Notes: generated by a model not told the origin, from the sequence alone. Positions 1 through 10,659 are shown, counted from the first letter of the stretch. The stretch: DNA of 64,000 nucleotides from Cyanobium usitatum str. Tous (GCF_003011885.1 NZ_PXXO01000009.1:42164-106163); one strand, 5' to 3'. A program made the numbers and translations.

Positions 1-1120
1 ACTCGGGCAGGGGTGCGGCCGCCAGCCGTGGTCGCCCATGGGGCCGCGGCGCCACCGCCTCCCTGGCAGCTGGGGCAGGCGCTGACTCAAGTTGCCGCTG
101 CAGCTGCCCATCGGCGCCGAGCTCCCGAATCTCGGGGCGCCCCACCTGGCCCCGCAGCAGCATGTCCACCGTGCGTGCCACATCCCTGTGCACATGCCAA
201 CGATGGCGGCTGTGCATCTCAACCGCCATGGCAAAAGTGGGCTCGGCAGCCCTCTCCAACACGGTTTTCTGCGTGCGACGGCGGCGGGCCTCCTCATCGC
301 CGAGCGTCACCGCCTGAATGCCACCCACCAAATCGGAGAGGGTGGGATTTTTAATCAAGTTTTCGATGGCATTGCCATGGGCCGTGGCCACGAGCATCAC
401 GCCACGCTCGGCAATGGTGCGAGCCGCCTGGGCTTCAAGCTCGGTGCCGATCTCGTCAATAACGATCACCTCGGGCATGTGGTTTTCCACGGCCTCGATC
501 ATCACCTGGTGCTGAAGCTCCGGCCGGGCTACCTGCATGCGCCGGGCGCCGCCGATGGCGGGATGGGGAATGTCGCCATCCCCGGCGATTTCATTGCTGG
601 TGTCAATCACCACCACCCGCTTGCCCAGGTCGTCGGCCAACACCCGGGCGATCTCGCGCAGGGCGGTGGTCTTGCCCACACCAGGGCGCCCCATCAACAG
701 CAGCGACTCGCCGGAATCGAGCAGGTCGCGCACCATGGCCACTGTGCCAAACACTGCTCTGCCCACCCGGCAGGTGAGTCCCACGATCGTGCCGGTGCGG
801 TTGCGGATCGCACTGATGCGATGCAGGGTGCGCTCAATGCCGGCACGGTTGTCGCCGCCGAAGCTGCCTAATTTCTCCACCACTACAGCCAGGTCGGCGC
901 GCTCCAGGGGCTGATTGCCCAGGGCGCTTACCTGGCCCGGATAGCGGGCCTCGGGCACCCGGCCCAGGTCGAGCACAACCTCCAGCAACTGCTCACGCGA
1001 CTCGGCGGTCGCCAGGGCCGCCTGCACCACCTCAGGCAGCAGGGCCAGCAGGCGATCGAGGTCGTCGGTGACGCGCTGGGGGGCGATCAAAGCAGGGCTG
1101 GACAACGAATCGCAAGGCAC
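1..1120 (-). CDS. Ycf45-like AAA ATPase / R3H-domain nucleic-acid-binding protein (partial)
   Basis: The reading frame starts at GTG 1120 and runs off the left edge, so about 373 residues are visible. Walker A (GRPGVGKTT) is at residues 144-152, with a Walker B (VIVIDEIG) further on, in the arrangement of the Ycf45/SpoIIIAA-like ATPases found in cyanobacteria and some plastids. A C-terminal R3H domain is expected from the family but lies outside the window. The GTG overlaps the TAG stop of ldpA by one base (TAGTG), so translation is probably coupled. The precise role of the family is not known; nucleic-acid binding is inferred from family architecture. Confidence 0.85.
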   Translation of the reverse strand, partial: MPCDSLSSPALIAPQRVTDDLDRLLALLPEVVQAALATAESREQLLEVVLDLGRVPEARYPGQVSALGNQPLERADLAVVVEKLGSFGGDNRAGIERTLHRISAIRNRTGTIVGLTCRVGRAVFGTVAMVRDLLDSGESLLLMGRPGVGKTTALREIARVLADDLGKRVVVIDTSNEIAGDGDIPHPAIGGARRMQVARPELQHQVMIEAVENHMPEVIVIDEIGTELEAQAARTIAERGVMLVATAHGNAIENLIKNPTLSDLVGGIQAVTLGDEEARRRRTQKTVLERAAEPTFAMAVEMHSRHRWHVHRDVARTVDMLLRGQVGRPEIRELGADGQLQRQLESAPAPAAREAVAPRPHGRPRLAAAPLPE

Positions 1121-2139
1121 TACGTACGTTCTAGCCAGGGATTAACAAGCTCCCGAGCCAGCCCCAGGGCAAGGGGGAAAAGCTCGGCATCGGCCAGCAA
1201 AGAGCGTCCCCGCCCCTGGGCCTCAAGTAGCAGGGGCTGCAACAGCCGGCGAGCCACGCCACCAAAGGCGACGCCAGCGATTCGATGCTGCAAGGGATAG
1301 CTAGTCAACTGAGGCAGCGTGTGAGCGTTGGTGCCCCCAGCCAGCTGCACGGGGCCGGGGGGAGCCTGGGGGAGCACGGCCGCAACCAACTTGACGGCCG
1401 CTCGGGCCGTACCCGCCCCCACATCACCACTCATCGGCCGGCCATCGAGCTGCCAGAGGGGACGAAAGCCGGCGCCGCGCAGCAGGCTGAAGCGCTGCCA
1501 TAGCTCCGCCACCAGCGCAGCGGGCGATTGGGCTGTGCCCTCAAGACCCGCACTCACCGCCAGCCGCTGCAGCTGCACGCCACTGGCCCGCAGCTGGCCA
1601 ACCCGCTCTGCAAAGGCCACGCCGCGACCGGGGTGGGTGTGGAGTTCCACCGCATCAGGGCGCAACTGCGCAAGCAGGGGAGGCACATCCGCCCCTGCCA
1701 GCACCTGACTCCGCTCCTCAATCAGTCCGTGGGGGCAGGCAGGCAGGCAGCGGCCACAGCCATAGCAGCGCTCCGCCAACACTCCTGGAGCGCCAGTAGC
1801 AGCAAGCCCGATGGCCAAGGCCGGACAAACCCGCTCACAGGGGCGGGGGCAGGCCGGCGGGCAGCAGGCGGGGTCGAACCAAGCCTTACGGAAATGGGGA
1901 TCGTCGCCATCGCTGAGGCTCAACATCAGCCAGGGGCGACTGGCGCCACGGGCTTCAGCCCAATCAATCCCTCGGCGGATCGCGGCCACTACAGCCGCAT
2001 CTACCGCGCCATCTATGCAGTGCACACCGGCCAGAGAAAAAATGCCGCAGAGGTCTTCGATCCCAGCCAGATCCTGGTTGCTAGCCCCACAGATCAACTT
2101 GACCCAGCGGCCTGAGGCGAGAGCCTCCTCAGGCGTCAA
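1120..2139 (-). CDS. ldpA: LdpA, light-dependent period modulator (Fe-S clock-input protein)
   Basis: The 339-residue protein begins [11 protein letters not shown] near residue 10, typical of LdpA. It carries two cysteine clusters, Cys92/93/97/101/105 and Cys125/128/131/135 (CYGCGRC), fitting two iron-sulfur clusters. In Synechococcus elongatus LdpA senses redox state and tunes the circadian period. I chose the TTG at 2139 because it lies eight bases inside the end of ndhN and gives the family N-terminus; the frame stays open upstream to 2214, but that would overlap ndhN further. It is flanked by ndhN and the Ycf45-like gene in one overlapping operon. Confidence 0.88.
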   Translation of the reverse strand: MTPEEALASGRWVKLICGASNQDLAGIEDLCGIFSLAGVHCIDGAVDAAVVAAIRRGIDWAEARGASRPWLMLSLSDGDDPHFRKAWFDPACCPPACPRPCERVCPALAIGLAATGAPGVLAERCYGCGRCLPACPHGLIEERSQVLAGADVPPLLAQLRPDAVELHTHPGRGVAFAERVGQLRASGVQLQRLAVSAGLEGTAQSPAALVAELWQRFSLLRGAGFRPLWQLDGRPMSGDVGAGTARAAVKLVAAVLPQAPPGPVQLAGGTNAHTLPQLTSYPLQHRIAGVAFGGVARRLLQPLLLEAQGRGRSLLADAELFPLALGLARELVNPWLERT

Positions 2140-2590
2140 GCAGCTGCTCAAGGGGCTGCCAGCGCAGTTCACGGGAACCGCCCATCTCCACCACAAGCTT
2201 GAGTCGAGTCTCACGCTGACAGTGGGAAATCAGGGAGCCCAATTCAGCCTGAGACAGAACCTGACCCTCCAACAACCACAGCAGGATCGGCTGCGTGCCC
2301 TCGAGCAAAGCCCCCAATTGGGGCATCACCCGCTGCACCTCGCCCACGGCTGCGCCCCTGCCCACGCTCTGGTGACCCAGGTGGGGCGGACGCACACCGT
2401 GCAACTGCAAAAGAAAGGCCTCAGGATCACCAAGCCCCCGCGCCGATGTGAGCTGGGCGCGATAACCAACAGCCCGCATCCGGCGCATCAAGCGAGTCTC
2501 TGCGCCACCCTCAAGGGGTGCAAATAGGGCCAGAGCACCGGCGCGCTCAAGGTCCTGGCGGAAACCGCGACCGGAGAGCAGCAGGGGCAT
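2129..2590 (-). CDS. ndhN: NAD(P)H-quinone oxidoreductase subunit N
   Basis: The 153-residue product matches NdhN along its length: [15 protein letters not shown] at the start, HGVRPPHLG in the middle and [17 protein letters not shown] near the end. NdhN is a peripheral cyanobacterial-type subunit of thylakoid NDH-1, which serves cyclic electron flow and respiration. It is first in a three-gene minus-strand operon, and its stop lies within the start of ldpA. It is divergent from the ribosomal operon across a 454-base gap. Confidence 0.93.
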   Translation of the reverse strand: MPLLLSGRGFRQDLERAGALALFAPLEGGAETRLMRRMRAVGYRAQLTSARGLGDPEAFLLQLHGVRPPHLGHQSVGRGAAVGEVQRVMPQLGALLEGTQPILLWLLEGQVLSQAELGSLISHCQRETRLKLVVEMGGSRELRWQPLEQLLDA

Positions 2591-3044
2591 TACAGGTAAT
2601 TGCTAGCTAGACACCACTCTGACAGCCCAAGCAGGGTTAGGTGGTGCGGTATGTTCATCAACTGTGCCATTGATATGTGCCCGACCGCTAGCCGGGCCTC
2701 CAGATCACGGCGCACGATCACCAGTGGTGGTGATCGTCCTCGGCCAGCACGGTTCCAGCAGCTTTAAAAGGTTGCAGGTCCCGTCGGGAAACTGCCAGAA
2801 CGCATTGCTCTCACGTCTGTTGAGTCCAGTCCGGTTCCGATAAGTCCCAGCCGCGCTGATCCGAATCAGATCAGCCTCGCTAGCCCTTGGAAATCGCAAC
2901 CCGTCGATGGAGGCCCAAGCTTCCGCGGCGAAGAGCGGCCCCTCGGCCGAGCCAGGCAAAATCCTGACCGCTTCAGTTTCACCGTCGTGCATGAGCCCCT
3001 TGCTCACTGCGCCCGGTGGTCCAGCTGGCGTTGTTTCCCCTCCT
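2591..3044. promoter_or_regulatory. Divergent intergenic region with a 9-bp hairpin
   Basis: This 454-base gap separates ndhN (minus) from rplC (plus) and should contain both promoters and the ribosomal-operon leader. A perfect 9-bp inverted repeat, ACGATCACC at 2714-2722 and GGTGATCGT at 2729-2737 with a 6-base loop, lies about 310 bases before rplC. No T-run follows it. It may be a leader structure or an operator. I could not assign -35/-10 boxes with confidence and see no credible gene; the open frames are short and off-style. Confidence 0.45.
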
Positions 3045-3692
3045 ATGTCTATCGGCATTCTTGGGAAGAAATTGGGCATGTCCCAGTTCTTCAACGACGA
3101 GGGCAAGTCCATCCCGGTCACCTTGATCGAGGCGGGTCCTTGCCGCATCACCCAACTCAAAAGCACCAGCACCGACGGCTACAACGCCGTTCAGCTTGGT
3201 TTTGGCGACATTCGCGAAAAGCTCGTGAACAAGCCAGCCAAGGGGCACCTAGCCAAATCTGGTGATGAGGTCCTGCGCCACCTGAAGGAATATCGGGTCG
3301 ACAGCGTGGATGGCCTTGAGCTGGGTGGCTCCATCTCCGTGACGGCCTTTGAGCCTGGTCAAAAGGTTGATGTGAGCGGCGACACCATGGGCCGTGGCTT
3401 TTCCGGCCTCCAAAAGCGCCACGGCTTCAGCCGGGGCCCCATGACCCACGGTTCCAAGAACCACCGAGAGCCTGGCTCGATCGGCGCCGGCACCACGCCG
3501 GGCCGCGTCTACCCCGGCAAGCGCATGGCGGGCCGCTACGGCGGCAAACAAATCACCACCCGCGGCCTCGTCATCCTCAAAGTGGATGTGGAGCGCAACT
3601 TGCTGGTAGTGAAGGGTTCGGTGCCCGGCAAGCCTGGCGCCCTGCTCAACATCCGCCCGGCGAACCGGGTGGGCGCCAAAGCCGGGAACTGA
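3045..3692 (+). CDS. rplC: 50S ribosomal protein L3
   Basis: The 215-residue L3 starts at ATG 3045 ([16 protein letters not shown]). The frame stays open upstream to 2907, but that extension is low-complexity and absent from the family. The segment [20 protein letters not shown] is the conserved L3 loop that reaches towards the peptidyl-transferase centre. It is the first gene of the long S10/spc/alpha-type cluster. rpsJ, which heads this operon in E. coli, lies instead at 48901 behind tuf, the usual cyanobacterial arrangement. Confidence 0.97.
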   Translation: MSIGILGKKLGMSQFFNDEGKSIPVTLIEAGPCRITQLKSTSTDGYNAVQLGFGDIREKLVNKPAKGHLAKSGDEVLRHLKEYRVDSVDGLELGGSISVTAFEPGQKVDVSGDTMGRGFSGLQKRHGFSRGPMTHGSKNHREPGSIGAGTTPGRVYPGKRMAGRYGGKQITTRGLVILKVDVERNLLVVKGSVPGKPGALLNIRPANRVGAKAGN

Positions 3693-3703
3693 GGAGAAAA
3701 CCA

Positions 3704-4339
3704 ATGGCTAATTGTGTAATTCGCGACTGGCAAGGCAAGGAGGCCGGCAAGGCTGCCCTTGAACTCAAAGTTGCTAAGGAATCGTCTGCCACAGACTTGG
3801 TGCATCGCGCCGTGGTGCGTCAGCTGGCAAACGCCCGTCAGGGCACGGCCAGCACGCTTACCCGCGCTGAAGTAGCCGGTGGCGGCCGCAAGCCCTACAA
3901 GCAAAAGGGCACAGGACGGGCTCGCCAAGGCTCGATTCGAACCCCCCTCCGCCCCGGCGGTGGTGTGGTGTTTGGTCCCAAGCCCCGCAGCTACACCCTG
4001 GCGATGAACCGCAAGGAGCGTCGCCTGGCCCTGCGCACCGCGTTGATGAGTCGCATCAACGACATCACCGTGGTCAAGGGCTTTGGCGTTGGGCTCGATA
4101 CTCCCAAAACCAAGGAAATCACCGCCGGCCTCGGCCGGCTTGGTATCGAAGCCGGCACCAAGGTGCTGGTGGTGCTCGACGGAGCCTCCGAGGCCGTGCG
4201 CCGCTCGGTGCGCAACCTCGAGAAGGTCAAGCTGATCGCTGCGGATCAGCTCAACGTGTTTGATTTGCTCCACGCCAACAAGTTGGTGGTGAGCGAGGAA
4301 GCACTCGCGAAGATTCAGGAGGTCTACGGCGATGGCTGA
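3704..4339 (+). CDS. rplD: 50S ribosomal protein L4
   Basis: The 211-residue L4 contains the conserved loop [16 protein letters not shown], which lines the exit tunnel. It follows rplC by 11 bases and overlaps rplW by eight, so translation is probably coupled. In E. coli L4 also represses its own operon by binding the S10 leader; whether that occurs here is unknown because the leader context differs. Confidence 0.97.
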   Translation: MANCVIRDWQGKEAGKAALELKVAKESSATDLVHRAVVRQLANARQGTASTLTRAEVAGGGRKPYKQKGTGRARQGSIRTPLRPGGGVVFGPKPRSYTLAMNRKERRLALRTALMSRINDITVVKGFGVGLDTPKTKEITAGLGRLGIEAGTKVLVVLDGASEAVRRSVRNLEKVKLIAADQLNVFDLLHANKLVVSEEALAKIQEVYGDG

Positions 4340-4634
4340 ACGTTTTTCGAGCCGGCTTGCGGATGTGATCCGTCGGCCGCTGATCACCGAGAAGGCCACC
4401 CGGGCCCTCGAGCAGAACCAGTACACCTTTGAGGTGGACCATCGGGCTGCAAAACCCGATATCAAGGCTGCCGTTGAACAGCTGTTCGACGTCAAAGTCA
4501 TCGGCATCAGCACCATGAATCCCCCTCGCCGCTCCAGGCGGGTGGGCCGCTTCGCCGGCAAACGTGCCCAAGTGAAGAAAGCAGTGGTGCGCCTCGCCGA
4601 AGGCAATGCCATCCAGCTGTTCCCTGAGTCCTGA
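4332..4634 (+). CDS. rplW: 50S ribosomal protein L23
   Basis: The 100-residue L23 shows the family signature [13 protein letters not shown] near residue 17 and [15 protein letters not shown] towards the end. L23 sits at the tunnel exit and docks trigger factor and SRP. It starts inside the end of rplD and is followed 15 bases later by rplB. Confidence 0.97.
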   Translation: MAERFSSRLADVIRRPLITEKATRALEQNQYTFEVDHRAAKPDIKAAVEQLFDVKVIGISTMNPPRRSRRVGRFAGKRAQVKKAVVRLAEGNAIQLFPES

Positions 4635-4649
4635 GGGGTCTGAAAAGAA

Positions 4650-5513
4650 ATGGCTATCCGTAAATACCGACCCATCACCCCCGGCACCCGTACCCGTGTC
4701 GCCAGCGACTTCTCTGAAGTAACTGGCCGCGAACGGGAGCGAGGCCTGGTGGTCGCCAAACACCGCCGCAAAGGTCGCAACAACCGCGGCGTGATCACCT
4801 GCCGCCACCGCGGCGGTGGTCACAAGCGCCTCTACCGCATCGTCGACTTCCGCCGCGACAAGCTCGGAGTCGTCGCCAAAGTGGCGGCCATCCACTACGA
4901 CCCGCACCGCAACGCCCGCCTAGCGCTGCTCTTCTACGTCGATGGCGAGAAGCGCTACATCCTTGCTCCGGCTGGCATTGAGATCGGACAGCAGGTGATC
5001 TCTGGACCCGAGTCGCCGATTGAAACGGGGAATGCCCTGCCTCTTTCTGCCATCCCCCTCGGCTCCAGCGTCCACAACGTCGAGCTCTATGCCGGTCGGG
5101 GCGGCCAGATGGTCCGCACGGCTGGTGCCAGTGCCCAAGTGGTTGCCAAAGAGGGCGACTACGTAGCCCTCAAGCTGCCTTCCACCGAGGTGCGCCTTGT
5201 GCGCCGCGAGTGCTACGCCACCCTTGGTGAAGTTGGCAACTCCGAAGTGCGCAACACCAGCCTGGGCAAGGCTGGTCGCAAGCGCTGGCTTGGTCGCCGG
5301 CCTGAAGTGCGTGGATCGGTGATGAACCCCTGCGACCACCCTCACGGTGGTGGTGAGGGCCGCGCCCCGATCGGACGCTCTGGGCCGGTCACCCCCTGGG
5401 GCAAGCCTGCCCTTGGCTACAAAACCCGTAAGCGGAACAAACCCAGCAATCGGTTTGTGCTCCGGAAACGTCGCCGTACCTCCAAACGGAGCCGTGGCGG
5501 ACGCGATTCCTGA
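4650..5513 (+). CDS. rplB: 50S ribosomal protein L2
   Basis: The 287-residue L2 carries the conserved C-terminal [18 protein letters not shown] segment, with the histidine region implicated in peptidyl-transferase-centre assembly. The start [14 protein letters not shown] is canonical for cyanobacteria. It is spaced normally between rplW and rpsS. Confidence 0.97.
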   Translation: MAIRKYRPITPGTRTRVASDFSEVTGRERERGLVVAKHRRKGRNNRGVITCRHRGGGHKRLYRIVDFRRDKLGVVAKVAAIHYDPHRNARLALLFYVDGEKRYILAPAGIEIGQQVISGPESPIETGNALPLSAIPLGSSVHNVELYAGRGGQMVRTAGASAQVVAKEGDYVALKLPSTEVRLVRRECYATLGEVGNSEVRNTSLGKAGRKRWLGRRPEVRGSVMNPCDHPHGGGEGRAPIGRSGPVTPWGKPALGYKTRKRNKPSNRFVLRKRRRTSKRSRGGRDS

Positions 5514-5548
5514 TGATCAACACCGCTTTGCTGTTCGCTTAATCAACC

Positions 5549-5824
5549 ATGGGACGTTCGCTCAAAAAAGGACCGTTTGTTGCCGACAGCCTGCTTCGCA
5601 AGGTTGAAAAGCAAAACGGCGCAGATGACAAGTCCGTGATCAAAACCTGGTCACGTGCTTCCACCATCCTGCCGATGATGATCGGCCACACCATTGCCGT
5701 TCACAACGGCAAATCCCATGTTCCCGTCTACGTGACGGAACAGATGGTGGGCCACAAACTCGGGGAATTTGCCCCCACCCGCACCTTCCGGGGCCACATC
5801 AAGGATAAGAAAGGAGGCCGCTGA
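5549..5824 (+). CDS. rpsS: 30S ribosomal protein S19
   Basis: The 91-residue S19 begins [16 protein letters not shown] and contains [16 protein letters not shown], both family signatures. It is located on the 30S head near S13. The 35-base gap before it and the 4-base gap before rplV are typical of this operon. Confidence 0.97.
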   Translation: MGRSLKKGPFVADSLLRKVEKQNGADDKSVIKTWSRASTILPMMIGHTIAVHNGKSHVPVYVTEQMVGHKLGEFAPTRTFRGHIKDKKGGR

Positions 5825-5828
5825 CGCT

Positions 5829-6182
5829 ATGGCAAACACACCTTCCAACCAGGCTCTCGCCCACGGCCGCTTCATCCGCGGTTCCGTATCCAAGGTGCGA
5901 CGGGTTCTCGACCAGATCCGCGGCCGCAGCTATCGCGAGGCCCTGATCATGCTCGAGTTCATGCCTTACCGCTCAACCGGCCCAATCACCAAGGTGTTGC
6001 GCTCGGCTGTGGCTAACGCCGAGAACAATCTCGGCCTAGACCCCTCGACATTGGTAATCGCTTCAGCGATCGCCGACATGGGTCCCTGCCTGAAGCGCTT
6101 CCGCCCACGCGCCCAGGGTCGTGCCTACGCGATCAAAAAACAAACCTGCCACATCAGCATTGCTGTGGCTCCTTCCACCTAA
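5829..6182 (+). CDS. rplV: 50S ribosomal protein L22
   Basis: The ATG at 5829 follows the rpsS stop by four bases and gives a 117-residue L22. [18 protein letters not shown] and [11 protein letters not shown] are conserved; the C-terminal hairpin lines the exit tunnel. The frame is open back to 5769, but those codons lie inside rpsS and are not part of the family. Confidence 0.96.
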   Translation: MANTPSNQALAHGRFIRGSVSKVRRVLDQIRGRSYREALIMLEFMPYRSTGPITKVLRSAVANAENNLGLDPSTLVIASAIADMGPCLKRFRPRAQGRAYAIKKQTCHISIAVAPST

Positions 6183-6201
6183 CCCCCGAGGACACCGAAA
6201 G

Positions 6202-6930
6202 ATGGGACACAAGATCCATCCAACCGGCCTGCGCCTGGGGATTACCCAGGATCACCGCTCGCGTTGGTACGCCCCCAGTAAGACCTATCCAATCCTGCTT
6301 CAGGAAGACGACCGCATTCGCAAGTTCGTCCATAAGAAGTACGGCGCCGCAGGCATCAGCGACGTGCTGATTGCCCGTAAGGCAGATCAACTGGAAGTTG
6401 AACTCAAGACCGCCCGTCCCGGCGTGCTTGTTGGCCGTCAGGGCAGCGGCATTGAGGAGCTACGTACCGGCATTCAGAAAACCCTCGGTGATGCCAACCG
6501 TCAGGTGCGCATCAACGTGGTGGAGGTAGAGCGGGTCGATGCCGACTCGTTCTTGCTGGCTGAATACATCGCCCAGCAACTGGAGAAGCGCGTTGCCTTC
6601 CGCCGCGTCATCCGCATGGCCGTGCAACGGGCCCAGCGGGCTGGCGTGCTCGGCCTGAAAATCATGGTGGCTGGCCGACTAAACGGCGCCGAGATCGCCC
6701 GGACCGAATGGACCCGGGAAGGTCGCGTGCCCCTGCACACCCTGCGTGCCGACATCGACTACGCAACCAAACTGGCCAGCACCACCTACGGGGTGCTGGG
6801 TATCAAGGTGTGGATTTTCAAAGGCGAGGTGCTGCCTGGCCAGAAAGAGCAGTTGCCCGTTGGTGCTGCGCCCCGCCGCCGGACCAGCCGGCAGCCGCAA
6901 CAGTTTGAAGACCGCTCTAACAAAGAGTGA
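6202..6930 (+). CDS. rpsC: 30S ribosomal protein S3
   Basis: The 242-residue S3 starts at ATG 6202 ([15 protein letters not shown]). A KH domain ([14 protein letters not shown] near residue 75) is followed by the S3 C-terminal domain with a basic tail. S3 forms part of the mRNA entry channel. Open frame upstream to 6121 overlaps rplV and was not used. Confidence 0.97.
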   Translation: MGHKIHPTGLRLGITQDHRSRWYAPSKTYPILLQEDDRIRKFVHKKYGAAGISDVLIARKADQLEVELKTARPGVLVGRQGSGIEELRTGIQKTLGDANRQVRINVVEVERVDADSFLLAEYIAQQLEKRVAFRRVIRMAVQRAQRAGVLGLKIMVAGRLNGAEIARTEWTREGRVPLHTLRADIDYATKLASTTYGVLGIKVWIFKGEVLPGQKEQLPVGAAPRRRTSRQPQQFEDRSNKE

Positions 6931-6946
6931 TCCGGAGCCCTGAACC

Positions 6947-7390
6947 ATGCTGAGTCCAAGACGCGTCAAATTCCGCAAACAACAGCGAGGCCGCATGCGC
7001 GGTGTCGCTACCCGGGGCAACACGATTGCCTTCGGGGAGTTTGCATTGCAGGCCCAGGAATGTGGCTGGATCACCTCCCGCCAGATTGAAGCCAGCCGCC
7101 GAGCCATGACCCGCCACGTCAAACGCGGCGGCAAGATCTGGATCCGGATCTTCCCTGACAAACCAGTCACCATGCGCGCCGCCGAAACCCGTATGGGTTC
7201 TGGTAAAGGCAACCCGGAATTCTGGGTGGCCGTAATCAAACCGGGCCGCATTCTGTTTGAAATGGGTGGCCCTGAAATCACCCCCGAGATCGCCAAGGAA
7301 GCCATGCGCCTGGCGCAGTTCAAGCTTCCTCTCAAGACCAAATTCCTGAGCCTGGCGGATCAGGAAATCGCAGCCCCAGTGGAGGCCTGA
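6947..7390 (+). CDS. rplP: 50S ribosomal protein L16
   Basis: The 147-residue L16 starts [17 protein letters not shown] and contains [17 protein letters not shown], the conserved glycine-rich motif. L16 contacts the A-site tRNA elbow region of the 50S subunit. It lies 16 bases after rpsC and 3 bases before rpmC. Confidence 0.97.
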   Translation: MLSPRRVKFRKQQRGRMRGVATRGNTIAFGEFALQAQECGWITSRQIEASRRAMTRHVKRGGKIWIRIFPDKPVTMRAAETRMGSGKGNPEFWVAVIKPGRILFEMGGPEITPEIAKEAMRLAQFKLPLKTKFLSLADQEIAAPVEA

Positions 7391-7393
7391 CCG

Positions 7394-7618
7394 ATGGCAA
7401 AACCCAACATCGCCGATGTGCGCAAGCTCACCGGTGACCAGATCAACGAACAGGTCAACGCCACCAGGCGTGAACTGTTTGAGTTGCGCTTCCAGCAAGC
7501 CACCCGCCGGCTGGAAACTACTCACCGCTTCAAGGAGGCTCGCATCAAGCTGGCCCACCTGATGACGGTGCAGCAGGAGCAGCAACGCTCCGCCGCCACG
7601 GCTGCTTCAGCCTCCTGA
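7394..7618 (+). CDS. rpmC: 50S ribosomal protein L29
   Basis: The 74-residue L29 shows the two-helix pattern with [15 protein letters not shown] and [15 protein letters not shown]. The tail after residue 60 is glutamine/alanine-rich. It sits in the canonical rplP-rpmC-rpsQ order. Confidence 0.95.
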   Translation: MAKPNIADVRKLTGDQINEQVNATRRELFELRFQQATRRLETTHRFKEARIKLAHLMTVQQEQQRSAATAASAS

Positions 7619-7634
7619 TACCCCCTCGATCCCC

Positions 7635-7886
7635 ATGGCACTCAAGGAAAGGGTCGGCACCGTCGTCAGCGACAAGATGGACAAAACGGTGGTGGTGGCG
7701 GTGGAAAACCGCTTCCCCCATCCCATCTATCAAAAGACGGTCAGCCGCACCACCAGATACAAAGCCCACGATGAAGCGAACAGCTGCAAAGTGGGTGACC
7801 GGGTTCGCATCACCGAGACCCGCCCGCTCAGTCGCACCAAGCGCTGGACCGTGGCCGAAGTTCTCACCAACAGCACCGCCGGTTGA
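7635..7886 (+). CDS. rpsQ: 30S ribosomal protein S17
   Basis: The 83-residue S17 has the OB-fold signature [17 protein letters not shown] at the start and [18 protein letters not shown] near the end. It is a primary 16S rRNA binder. It is 16 bases after rpmC and 12 before rplN. Confidence 0.97.
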   Translation: MALKERVGTVVSDKMDKTVVVAVENRFPHPIYQKTVSRTTRYKAHDEANSCKVGDRVRITETRPLSRTKRWTVAEVLTNSTAG

Positions 7887-7898
7887 GGAGAACTCCTA

Positions 7899-8264
7899 AT
7901 GATCCAACAAGAAACCTATTTAAACGTCGCTGATAACAGCGGCGCCAAGCGCATCCAATGCATCCGGGTGCTCGGCACAAACCGTCGCTACGCCCACGTG
8001 GGCGACGTGATCGTGGCAGCCGTCAAGGATGCCATGCCCAACATGGGTGTCAAAAAATCGGATGTGGTCAAAGCCGTAGTGGTGCGCACCAAAGCCACCC
8101 TGCGCCGTGACACCGGCAATTCAATCCGGTTTGACGACAACGCAGCCGTGATCTTGGGTAACGACAACAACCCCAAGGGAACCCGAGTCTTCGGCCCGGT
8201 TGCCCGTGAACTGCGCGAGCGCAACTTCACCAAGATCGTTTCCCTCGCTCCGGAGGTCATCTGA
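7899..8264 (+). CDS. rplN: 50S ribosomal protein L14
   Basis: The 121-residue L14 starts [18 protein letters not shown] and contains [17 protein letters not shown], both invariant family segments. L14 forms an intersubunit bridge and is the docking site for the silencing factor RsfS. Confidence 0.98.
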   Translation: MIQQETYLNVADNSGAKRIQCIRVLGTNRRYAHVGDVIVAAVKDAMPNMGVKKSDVVKAVVVRTKATLRRDTGNSIRFDDNAAVILGNDNNPKGTRVFGPVARELRERNFTKIVSLAPEVI

Positions 8265-8265
8265 A

Positions 8266-8622
8266 ATGGCGACCGCAACTCCCAAGGCAAAACCCGCTGA
8301 GCGCATCAAGATGCGCGTCAAAAAGGGTGACACCGTCCAGCTGATCTCCGGCAAGGACAAGGGCAAAACCGGAGAGGTGCTACGCACCCTTCCCTATGAA
8401 AATCGTGTCGTAGTGCAGGGAATCAACCTGCGTACCCGCCACGTCAAACCCACCCAGGAAGGCGAGAGTGGCCGCATCGTGACCGAGGAAGCCTCTGTGC
8501 ATGCCTCGAATGTGATGCTCTACTCCAGCTCAAAACAGGTGGCAAGCCGCGTTGAAATCGTGGTGGAGAAAGACGGCACTAAAAAGCGTCGCCTCAAGAA
8601 GACAGGAGAAATCCTCGATTGA
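8266..8622 (+). CDS. rplX: 50S ribosomal protein L24
   Basis: The ATG at 8266 begins one base after the rplN stop and gives a 118-residue L24 with a short N-terminal Ala/Lys extension before [20 protein letters not shown], the KOW motif. The alternative start at 8200 would run inside rplN. L24 initiates 50S assembly. Confidence 0.96.
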   Translation: MATATPKAKPAERIKMRVKKGDTVQLISGKDKGKTGEVLRTLPYENRVVVQGINLRTRHVKPTQEGESGRIVTEEASVHASNVMLYSSSKQVASRVEIVVEKDGTKKRRLKKTGEILD

Positions 8623-8729
8623 GCTCCAGAGGCGTGCCCCGCGAGCACTCGCGCAGGCCCCGCCAACTTCAACTCCAGTCCCTGTCAGCCTTCTGACCCA
8701 GACCAGAAGCGCACCCCCCTCTCCCCGTC

Positions 8730-9269
8730 ATGTCACTGAAAAAGCGCTACCGGGAGTCGATTCAGCCCAAACTCCTAAAGGACCTGAATCTCTCCAATAT
8801 TCACGAAGTTCCCAAGGTGGTGAAAGTCACCATCAACAGGGGCCTCGGCGAAGCGGCCCAGAATGCCAAAGCCCTCGAGGCCTCAATCACCGAAATGGCC
8901 ACAATCACTGGCCAAAAAGTGGTGGTGACTCGAGCCAAAAAAGCAATCGCCGGCTTCAAAATTCGCCAGGGGATGCCAATCGGTGTCGCCGTCACCCTGC
9001 GTGGTGAGCGGATGTATGCCTTCCTGGAGCGCCTAATCAATCTTGCTCTGCCCCGCATCCGCGACTTCCGCGGTGTGAGCCCCAAGAGCTTTGACGGCCG
9101 GGGGAATTACACCCTGGGGATCCGCGAACAAATCATTTTCCCTGAGATCTCCTTCGACAAAATCGATGCGATCCGGGGGATGGACGTCACGATTGTGACC
9201 AACGCCCGTAACGACGAAGAGGGCCGGGCCCTCCTCCGCGAGATGGGAATGCCGTTCCGCAGCAACTGA
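8730..9269 (+). CDS. rplE: 50S ribosomal protein L5
   Basis: The 179-residue L5 contains [20 protein letters not shown] and the tail [16 protein letters not shown]5 binds 5S rRNA and contacts P-site tRNA. The 107-base gap before it is the longest inside this part of the operon and holds no recognisable gene or terminator. Confidence 0.97.
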   Translation: MSLKKRYRESIQPKLLKDLNLSNIHEVPKVVKVTINRGLGEAAQNAKALEASITEMATITGQKVVVTRAKKAIAGFKIRQGMPIGVAVTLRGERMYAFLERLINLALPRIRDFRGVSPKSFDGRGNYTLGIREQIIFPEISFDKIDAIRGMDVTIVTNARNDEEGRALLREMGMPFRSN

Positions 9270-9288
9270 GCCCTCTTCGGACCCGACC

Positions 9289-9690
9289 ATGGCCAATCAC
9301 GACCCAATTTCAGACATGCTCACCCGCATCCGCAATGCGAGTGAGAAGCGCCACGAAACCACCAAGATTCCTGCATCCCGACTGGTGCGTAACGTCGCCA
9401 ATGTGCTGCAGCAGGAAGGCTTCATCGCCGCAGTCACCGAAGAAGGTGAGGGCGTCACGAAGCACTTGGTGCTTGAGCTCAAGTACAGCGGCAAGCATCG
9501 CCAGCCCACGATTCGCTCTGTCCAGCGAGTCAGCAAGCCAGGCCTGCGCATTTACAAGAACAATCGCCAGTTGCCCAAAGTTTTGGGCGGCCTGGGAGTT
9601 GCCATCATCTCTACGTCGAAAGGGGTGATGAGCGACCGCGATGCCCGTAAGCAGGGCGTCGGCGGCGAAGTGCTCTGCTACGTCTACTGA
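9289..9690 (+). CDS. rpsH: 30S ribosomal protein S8
   Basis: The 133-residue S8 has [13 protein letters not shown] at the start and the C-terminal segment [20 protein letters not shown]. It follows rplE directly: rpsN (S14), which sits here in many bacteria, is missing from the cluster, as is common in cyanobacteria. Confidence 0.97.
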   Translation: MANHDPISDMLTRIRNASEKRHETTKIPASRLVRNVANVLQQEGFIAAVTEEGEGVTKHLVLELKYSGKHRQPTIRSVQRVSKPGLRIYKNNRQLPKVLGGLGVAIISTSKGVMSDRDARKQGVGGEVLCYVY

Positions 9691-9707
9691 ATCTGGGAGA
9701 TTGATCC

Positions 9708-10247
9708 ATGTCTCGTATTGGTAAAGCGCCGATTCCCCTCCCCGACAAGGTGAGCGTCAGCCTCAATGGCTTGGCAGTCACCTTGAAGGGTCCTAAGGGC
9801 GAACTCAGCCGCACCCTGCCCGAAGGGGTGCAGATCTCCCAGGACGGCAACACCCTGGTGGTGAGCCCCAGCAGCGAAACCCGTCGCTCCCGCGAGCGCC
9901 ACGGTCTCTGCCGCACGCTTGTCGCCAACATGGTGGAAGGCGTCAGCCAGGGATACACCCGCAAGCTGGAAATTATTGGCGTTGGCTATCGCGCCGCCGT
10001 CCAAGGCACAAAGCTTGTGGTCTCAGCTGGCTACAGCCACCAGGTGGAGATGGTGCCCCCCGAGGGCGTCACCTTCGCCGTAGAGGGAAATACCACCGTG
10101 TTTGTCTCCGGTGCCAACAAGGAATTGGTGGGCAACGAAGCTGCCAAGGTGCGTGCCATTCGTCCGCCTGAGCCTTACAAGGGCAAGGGCATCAAGTACG
10201 AGGGTGAGCGCATCCTGCGCAAGGCCGGTAAGACCGGTAAGAAATGA
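9708..10247 (+). CDS. rplF: 50S ribosomal protein L6
   Basis: The 179-residue L6 starts [15 protein letters not shown] and ends with [19 protein letters not shown], the conserved rRNA-binding tail. It has the two tandem L6 domains expected for this length. Confidence 0.97.
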   Translation: MSRIGKAPIPLPDKVSVSLNGLAVTLKGPKGELSRTLPEGVQISQDGNTLVVSPSSETRRSRERHGLCRTLVANMVEGVSQGYTRKLEIIGVGYRAAVQGTKLVVSAGYSHQVEMVPPEGVTFAVEGNTTVFVSGANKELVGNEAAKVRAIRPPEPYKGKGIKYEGERILRKAGKTGKK

Positions 10248-10279
10248 GGTCTGCCTGAGCGTCGTTACCCTGTATCGCA

Positions 10280-10645
10280 ATGTCATCCATCTCCCGCAAA
10301 CAGCAGACCCAGAAGCGTCACCGCCGCCTGCGTCGTCAGCTCACTGGCACGTCCTCCCGTCCCCGGTTGGCCGTGTTCCGCTCCAACAACCACATCTACG
10401 CGCAGGTCATCGACGACGACGCCCAGAACACCATCTGTGCGGCTTCGACCCTCGACAAGGACCTGCGCACCAACCTCGACGCCAGCTCTACCTGTGATGC
10501 CTCCGTGGCGGTAGGCGAGCTGGTAGCCAAACGGGCGCTCGCCCAAGGCATCCAGCAGGTGGTCTTCGATCGAGGCGGCAACCTGTACCACGGCCGGGTC
10601 AAGGCCCTGGCTGACGCCGCCCGGGAAGCGGGCCTTCAGTTCTGA
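10280..10645 (+). CDS. rplR: 50S ribosomal protein L18
   Basis: The 121-residue L18 has a basic N-terminal 5S-rRNA-binding region ([18 protein letters not shown]) and the C-terminal [20 protein letters not shown]. The spacing to rplF is 32 bases and to rpsE 14 bases. Confidence 0.97.
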   Translation: MSSISRKQQTQKRHRRLRRQLTGTSSRPRLAVFRSNNHIYAQVIDDDAQNTICAASTLDKDLRTNLDASSTCDASVAVGELVAKRALAQGIQQVVFDRGGNLYHGRVKALADAAREAGLQF

Positions 10646-10659
10646 TCCCTGCTCTCACC

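Noticed and set aside
92..871. Long plus-strand open frame of 259 codons at the left edge
   Set aside because: It is the antisense shadow of the Ycf45-like ATPase, whose minus-strand translation has clear Walker motifs.
2651..2767. A 38-codon open frame (MFINCAIDMCPT...) upstream of rplC
   Set aside because: It has no recognised family and crosses the 9-bp hairpin; in GC-rich sequence a frame this short is expected by chance.
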